A stretch of DNA of 64,000 nucleotides, from assembly GCF_003626595.1 (NCBI RefSeq), contig NZ_RBAK01000019.1, positions 30,935 through 94,934 of the forward strand. Direction: 5' to 3'. Positions 59,619-64,000 of this stretch are shown here, in pieces (the first letter of the stretch is position 1; every line of letters starts with the position of its first letter). Source of the stretch: Micromonospora endolithica (GTDB taxonomy: Bacteria; Actinomycetota; Actinomycetes; Mycobacteriales; Micromonosporaceae). Position numbers and translations under genes: made by a program. The notes beneath the pieces are model-generated. The model had not been told where the DNA came from. It searched no databases and worked only from the letters and a program-made list of their open reading frames with translations.

Positions 59619-62486
59619 ATGAGATCGCCCTCGCCGGCCGCGTGGATCCGGCGTGCCCTGCCCACCCGTCGGCGCGCCGTGGCCACCGCGGCGGTCGCCG
59701 TGCTGCTGGTGGGGGCGGTGGTCTGGGCGGTACGACCCCAGGGGCCGGACGTCCGCACCTCCTCGGCGATGCTCACCGTCCGCTCCGGGCCGACCGGCGA
59801 CGAGCCGGTCGACCTGGACACCACGCTCTACCTGCCGGCGGACGCCTCCGACGGCAACAAGGTCCCGGCGGTGCTGCTCGCCCACGGCTTCGGCGGCACC
59901 AAGGAGTCGGTGCGGTCCGACGCCGAGGAGTTCGCCGGTCGCGGGTACGCCGTACTGACCTGGACCGCCCGGGGCTTCGGCCGCAGTGGCGGGCAGATCC
60001 ACCTGGACGACCCCGACCACGAGGTGCGCGACGCCGAGCGGCTGCTGGACTGGCTCGCCGCCCGGCCGGAGATCCGTACCGACGCCGCCGGTGACCCGGC
60101 GGTGGGCGTCGTCGGCGGTTCGTACGGCGGCGGGCTCGCCCTGCTGCTCGCCGCGCGGGACCAGCGGGTCGACGCGATCGTCCCGATGATCACCTGGAAC
60201 GACCTGTCCCGGGCGTTCCTGCCGGAGAGCACCGGCAAGGACGCCACCCAGGGCGTGTTCAAGTCCGGCTGGGCCGGTCTCTTCTTCGGTGGTGGCGGCA
60301 GCGTGGGCACCGGTCCGGCCGGCATCTCCGGTGCGACCGGAGCCCAGCCGGAGGGCGCACCCGAGTCGGCCGGGCCGCCCAGCCCGGGCCCGGGCGGCGG
60401 TCCGGGCACCGGTCCGGGGGCCGCCCCGGCCCGGGCGGCCGACCCGTCGTGCGGGCGGTTCGCCGCCGACGTCTGCGCCGCCTACCTGCGCATCGCCACC
60501 ACCGGCCGCGCCGACCAGGCCGCGGTGGACCTGCTGCGCCGGTCCAGCCCGGCCGGGGTGCTCGACCGGATCAAGGCACCGACCCTGCTGGTCCAGGGCG
60601 AGGCGGACACCCTCTTCCCGCTCACCGAGGCGGACGCCAACGCGCGCGGCATCGCCGCGAACGGCACGCCGGTGCGGGTCGCCTGGTTCACCGGCGGCCA
60701 CGACGGCGGCGAGGGGCCGCAGACCGACTCCGACCGGGTGAAGTTCCTGACCGTCCAGTGGCTCGACCACTACGTCAAGGGCGAGGGCGACGCACCCGGT
60801 GACGACTTCACCTGGTCGCGGATCGCCGGCTTCGACGCCCTCGACCGGGGTCTGGTGGCCACCGGATACCGCACCACCGACTATCCGGGCACCGCCGGCA
60901 CCGGCCGCCGTGACGTGGTCGTCGCCGGACCGCCGCAGCCGGTCGCCAACCCGCCGGCCGGCAACCCGGCCGCGATCTCCTCGGTGCCCTTCGCCGGTGA
61001 ACTCTCGTCGTTGCTGGGCGGCGTCGCCGGCGACATACCCGGGCAGCACGCCCGGTTCGAGTCCGCGCCGCTGCCCGACGCGGTCGACGTGGTGGGCGCG
61101 CCGACGGTCCGCATCCGGGCCGCCTCCGCGACCGGCGAGGCGGTGCTGTTCGTCAAGCTCTACGACGTCGACCCCAACGGCGCGGCCACGCTGCCCAACG
61201 GGCTGGTCGCGCCGGTCCGGCTGACCGGGCTGCCGCGCGAGATCGACGCCGCGCAGCCGGTCACCGTCACCCTGCCGGGCATCGTCCGCCGGATCGAGGC
61301 CGGCCACCGGCTGCGCGTCGTGGTGGCCACCTCCGACCAGGCGTACGCGACCCCGGTGGAGCCGGCCGTGCACACGGTGGCGCTGGCCGACGGTGTGGTC
61401 GGCCTGCCCACCGTCGACGGCGAGCCGATCCCCACCGCCGCCGTCGTCTGGCGCTGGGTCCTCGCCGGCCTGCTCGCCGCGATCGTGGTCGGGCTCGTCG
61501 TGGTCGTCGCCGTCGCCCGCCGCCGGAACCGTCGCCAGGACACCTCGATCCACCCGGCGTACGCGGGCACCCCGCTGGCCGTGCGCGAGCTGCGCAAGGA
61601 GTACGCCGACGGCTTCGTCGCCGTGTCGAACGTCGACTTCGACGTGCACCCCGGTCAGGTCGTCGGCCTGCTCGGCCCGAACGGCGCCGGCAAGACCACC
61701 ACCCTGCGGGTGCTGATGGGGCTGACCCAGCCCACCGCCGGTGAGATCTACGTCTTCGGGCACCGGCTGGTGCCCGGCTCGCCGGTGCTGTCCCGGATCG
61801 GCGCGCTCGTCGAGGGGCCCGGTTTCCTGCCGCACCTGTCCGGGCTGGACAACCTGAAGGCGTACTGGCGGGCCACCGGCCGGCCGTGGGCGGACGCGCA
61901 CTTCGACGAGGCGCTGGAGATCGCCGGCCTGGGCGACTCGGTGCACCGCCGGACGAAGAACTACAGCCACGGGATGCGGCAGCGGCTGGCCATCGCGCAG
62001 GCGATGCTCGGCCTGCCCGAACTGCTGGTCCTCGACGAACCCACCGACGGCCTGGACCCGCCGCAGATCGCCGAGATGCGCCGGGTGCTCCAGCGGTACG
62101 CCACCGACGGCCGGGCGGTGCTGGTGTCCAGCCACCTGCTGGCCGAGGTGGAGCAGACCTGCACCCACGCGGTGGTGGTCAACAAGGGCCGGATCGTCGC
62201 CTCCGGCCCGGTCGAGGACATCGTCGGCGAGTCGCCGAGCGTGCTCTTCGAGGTCAGCGACCCGGCCGCGGCCCGGACGCTGCTGGACGGCCTGGACGGG
62301 GTCCGGGTGCTGCCCGACACCGACGGCCAGCTCGTGGTGGACACCAACGGCACGGCGCGCAGCGAGGTGGTGGCCGAGCTGGTGCGGGCCGGCATCGGGG
62401 TGGACCGGGTGGTGCCCCGGCGCCGCCTGGAGGACGCGTTCCTCGCCCTGGTGGGCGAGAACTCTCGGGGAAGCGGGGACCGGTGA
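59619..62486 (+). CDS. S15/CocE-type hydrolase fused to an ABC-transporter ATPase
   Basis: A 955-residue fusion. TM1 (about 19-38) leads to an alpha/beta hydrolase of the X-Pro dipeptidyl-peptidase/CocE type: LLAHGFGGTKESV, the nucleophile elbow GVVGGSYGGGLALL, the Asp in LLVQGEADTLFPL and the His in TGGHDGGEG. A jelly-roll domain follows (AVDVVGAPTVRIRAASATGEAVLFVKLYDV), then TM2 near 608-630 and a complete ATPase: LLGPNGAGKTTT, YSHGMRQRLAIAQAML, LLVLDEPTDGLDPPQ, SSHLL. Two TMs put the hydrolase outside and the ATPase inside. TAGCGT is 7 bases before ATG 59619. The permease gene overlaps by one base. Confidence 0.9.
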   Translation: MRSPSPAAWIRRALPTRRRAVATAAVAVLLVGAVVWAVRPQGPDVRTSSAMLTVRSGPTGDEPVDLDTTLYLPADASDGNKVPAVLLAHGFGGTKESVRSDAEEFAGRGYAVLTWTARGFGRSGGQIHLDDPDHEVRDAERLLDWLAARPEIRTDAAGDPAVGVVGGSYGGGLALLLAARDQRVDAIVPMITWNDLSRAFLPESTGKDATQGVFKSGWAGLFFGGGGSVGTGPAGISGATGAQPEGAPESAGPPSPGPGGGPGTGPGAAPARAADPSCGRFAADVCAAYLRIATTGRADQAAVDLLRRSSPAGVLDRIKAPTLLVQGEADTLFPLTEADANARGIAANGTPVRVAWFTGGHDGGEGPQTDSDRVKFLTVQWLDHYVKGEGDAPGDDFTWSRIAGFDALDRGLVATGYRTTDYPGTAGTGRRDVVVAGPPQPVANPPAGNPAAISSVPFAGELSSLLGGVAGDIPGQHARFESAPLPDAVDVVGAPTVRIRAASATGEAVLFVKLYDVDPNGAATLPNGLVAPVRLTGLPREIDAAQPVTVTLPGIVRRIEAGHRLRVVVATSDQAYATPVEPAVHTVALADGVVGLPTVDGEPIPTAAVVWRWVLAGLLAAIVVGLVVVVAVARRRNRRQDTSIHPAYAGTPLAVRELRKEYADGFVAVSNVDFDVHPGQVVGLLGPNGAGKTTTLRVLMGLTQPTAGEIYVFGHRLVPGSPVLSRIGALVEGPGFLPHLSGLDNLKAYWRATGRPWADAHFDEALEIAGLGDSVHRRTKNYSHGMRQRLAIAQAMLGLPELLVLDEPTDGLDPPQIAEMRRVLQRYATDGRAVLVSSHLLAEVEQTCTHAVVVNKGRIVASGPVEDIVGESPSVLFEVSDPAAARTLLDGLDGVRVLPDTDGQLVVDTNGTARSEVVAELVRAGIGVDRVVPRRRLEDAFLALVGENSRGSGDR

Positions 62487-63406
62487 TGGCGGGATCGACG
62501 CGCGAGGAGACCGCACCGGGCACCGGTGGCGGGCCGGCCGGGCCGGCGCACCCGTCCGGCGCGGCGGCCGGCTACCGGCCCTCGGCGACCATGCCGTTCG
62601 TCGCGGAGTTCCGCCGGCAGGCGTCCCGGCGGCGTACCCAGCTCGCGCTCGGGTTCATGGTGCTGCTGCCGCTGATCATCCTGATCGCTTTCCAGTTCGA
62701 CACCGGTGACGACGACGACAACGGGCGCGGCGAGTTCGGCAGCCTGATCGAGTTCGCCACCAGCGGCGGGCTGAACTTCACCCTGTTCACCATCTTCGTC
62801 TCGGCGTCCTTCCTGCTGGTCGTGGTCGTGGCGCTGTTCTGCGGTGACACGGTCGCCAGCGAGGCGAGCTGGGGGAGCCTGCGCTACCTGCTGGCCGTGC
62901 CGGTGCCCCGGGCCCGGCTGCTCACGGTGAAGCTGCTGGTCGCGCTCGCGTACTCGGCGTTGGCCCTGCTGCTGCTCGCCGGCACCGCCCTGCTCATCGG
63001 CACCCTGCGGTACGGCTGGGAGCCGTTGCGCAGCACCGTCGCCGCCCAACTGGAGCCGGGGGAGGGGCTGCTGCGGCTGCTGATGGTGCTCGGCTACCTG
63101 GCGGTCGTCCTGCTGGTGGTGGCCGGCCTGGCGTTCCTGCTGTCGGTGACGACGGACGCCGCGCTCGGCGCGGTCGGCGGCGCCGTGCTGCTCTGGATCC
63201 TGTCCAGCATCCTGGACCAGATCACCGCGCTCGGTGCCATCCGGGCGTTCCTGCCGACCCACTTCAGCACCGCCTGGCTGGGTCTGCTCTCCACCCCGAT
63301 CCAGACCGACGACGTGGTCCGCGGCACCATCTCCGCGGTCGCCTACGCGACCCTCTTCTGGAGCCTGGCCTACTACCGCTTCACCCGCAAAGACATCACC
63401 AGCTGA
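62486..63406 (+). CDS. ABC-2-type permease, partner of the hydrolase-ATPase fusion
   Basis: A 306-residue membrane protein with six TM helices (LGFMVLLPLIILIAFQFD, FTLFTIFVSASFLLVVVVALFCGDTVASEASWGSLRYLLAVPVPRARLLTVKLLVAL is the typical ABC-2 region). It supplies the transmembrane path for the ATPase fused to the hydrolase. ATG 62486 overlaps the fusion stop (TGATG). The repeat element at 63407 starts at the base after its stop. Confidence 0.9.
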   Translation: MAGSTREETAPGTGGGPAGPAHPSGAAAGYRPSATMPFVAEFRRQASRRRTQLALGFMVLLPLIILIAFQFDTGDDDDNGRGEFGSLIEFATSGGLNFTLFTIFVSASFLLVVVVALFCGDTVASEASWGSLRYLLAVPVPRARLLTVKLLVALAYSALALLLLAGTALLIGTLRYGWEPLRSTVAAQLEPGEGLLRLLMVLGYLAVVLLVVAGLAFLLSVTTDAALGAVGGAVLLWILSSILDQITALGAIRAFLPTHFSTAWLGLLSTPIQTDDVVRGTISAVAYATLFWSLAYYRFTRKDITS

Positions 63407-63463
63407 GGTGCAAGGAAGGGCACCCTATTAACGCCTGCGGTAGAGGAAGGGCCCCCTGTTAAC
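63407..63463 (+). repeat. GGGCCC double-palindrome element, single copy
   Basis: Begins directly after the permease stop. It contains GGAAGGGCACCCTATTAAC and GGAAGGGCCCCCTGTTAAC joined by GCCTGCGGTAGA. The first palindrome has changed in two places relative to the copies at 40.0 kb. May act as the operon terminator. Confidence 0.9.
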
Positions 63464-63907
63464 GCCGCATCTCGGGGGCGCAGCGTCCGGGGTGGGCAGC
63501 GGGCAGGGCGCAGCGGGCGGCGGCGGACAGCCGGCGGTCGCACCAGACGTGGACGCGGTGGACTGACGGCCCTCCTCGCTGAGCGTGGTGCCGCCGAAGT
63601 CGACGGCGCGCCGGCGGCAGGAGACTGCCAACGCTGAGGGCTTCGGAGTCCGCCGTTCGGACCGCACGGTGTTTCACGACGACTAACCGACCTTCACGCC
63701 GTCGCACTGGCCGTCATGACCGGCGGACCACACCCGCTCGCGCCGTCGCGGATCGAACCTCCTTGCCGTGACGGTCGGCCACCAGAAAGGGTCGGCCGCA
63801 GGATTCGGCTTCGCATTGCGGTAGTGCGGCCACCGAGTCGACCATCGTCCCCATGCTGCACATGTCAAAAAAGTGGGTCTTCTGCTTGATTCGTGGGTCG
63901 GTGGTGA
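63459..63907 (-). pseudogene. Decayed minus-strand sequence at the right edge
   Basis: Two overlapping minus-strand frames at 63428-63707 share short readable runs (HVWCDRRLSAAARCALPAAHPG) that end at the TAA inside the repeat. At 63683-63911 another frame pair encodes a CEAESCGRPFLVADRHGKEVR run with two cysteines. Neither pair gives one continuous protein, so they look like broken gene ends, perhaps with frameshifts. I cannot name a family. Confidence 0.3.
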
Positions 63908-64000
63908 TCATCTTCCGGGGAGTTGGGGTCGGTGGCCGCCGAGGCTGAGCATGGCCAGGGCGATGAGGGCGTCTGCTGAGTGGAATCCGAAGGCCATCCG
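63908..64000 (-). CDS. C-terminus of a possible transposase (partial)
   Basis: A minus-strand frame enters from the right edge and ends with TGA at 63908. The visible 30 residues, RMAFGFHSADALIALAMLSL and GGHRPQLPGR, resemble the C-terminal end of DDE transposases seen in actinobacteria. I cannot assign an IS family. The terminal inverted repeat, if present, should lie just left of 63908. Confidence 0.4.
   Translation of the reverse strand, partial: RMAFGFHSADALIALAMLSLGGHRPQLPGR

Overview
The window is 64 kb of very GC-rich actinobacterial chromosome, most likely Micromonospora or a close relative in the Micromonosporaceae. The evidence is about 70% GC or more in most genes, XRE plus DUF397 regulator pairs, a GvpA/F/G/O/J/L/S/K gas-vesicle operon, a Roadblock/DUF742/GTPase conservon, and many genes whose start codon lies 6-8 bases after a TAnnnT or CAnnnT box (leaderless promoters). 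No plasmid, phage or rRNA genes are visible. One tRNA is present, tRNA-Thr(TGT).

Layout. 0-8 kb: end of an upstream gene with its terminator, an AfsR/SARP-type regulator, fumarase fumC, an XRE/DUF397 pair, a CGNR zinc-finger protein and an EamA transporter. 8-15.4 kb: secreted subtilisin-like protease, DUF559 protein, IclR regulator, cysS-rlmB and the sugar-ABC ATPase msiK. 15.7-19.8 kb: tRNA-Thr, an orphan DUF397 gene, then a lower-GC four-gene operon (NUDIX protein, Kir-like two-TM channel, methyltransferase, MoaA-like radical SAM enzyme). This operon is my best candidate for an undescribed system. 19.9-24.6 kb: small metabolic genes and an XRE repressor-membrane protein pair whose operator covers its own start codon. 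24.7-27.8 kb: two tandem paralogous Ser/Thr kinases with a shared extracellular C-terminal domain. 28.2-35.6 kb: carotenoid-type FAD oxidoreductase, MSMEG_6728-type protein, TrkA/RCK channel protein, amino-acid permease, PAP2 phosphatase and a DUF4032 protein.

36-40 kb is an amino-sugar operon (nagA, ROK kinase, SIS-domain protein) divergent from a DeoR regulator with candidate operators between them. 40-45 kb holds an ABC exporter pair, a DUF3263 protein, a PP2C-like phosphatase and a GNAT acetyltransferase. 45.4-50.7 kb is a gas-vesicle operon lacking gvpN, convergent with a Cdc48-like double AAA ATPase. 53-59.2 kb is a conservon-type signalling operon. 59.6-63.4 kb encodes an unusual fusion of an S15/CocE-type hydrolase with an ABC ATPase, followed by its permease. 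The right edge holds decayed sequence and the C-terminus of a possible transposase.

Three families of intergenic structured repeats run through the window: a long hairpin (near 9.7, 10.9 and 42.3 kb), a double GGGCCC-palindrome element that begins at stop codons (29.8, 40.0 and 63.4 kb), and a four-unit 54-bp array with an inverted fifth copy (35.7-36.0 kb).
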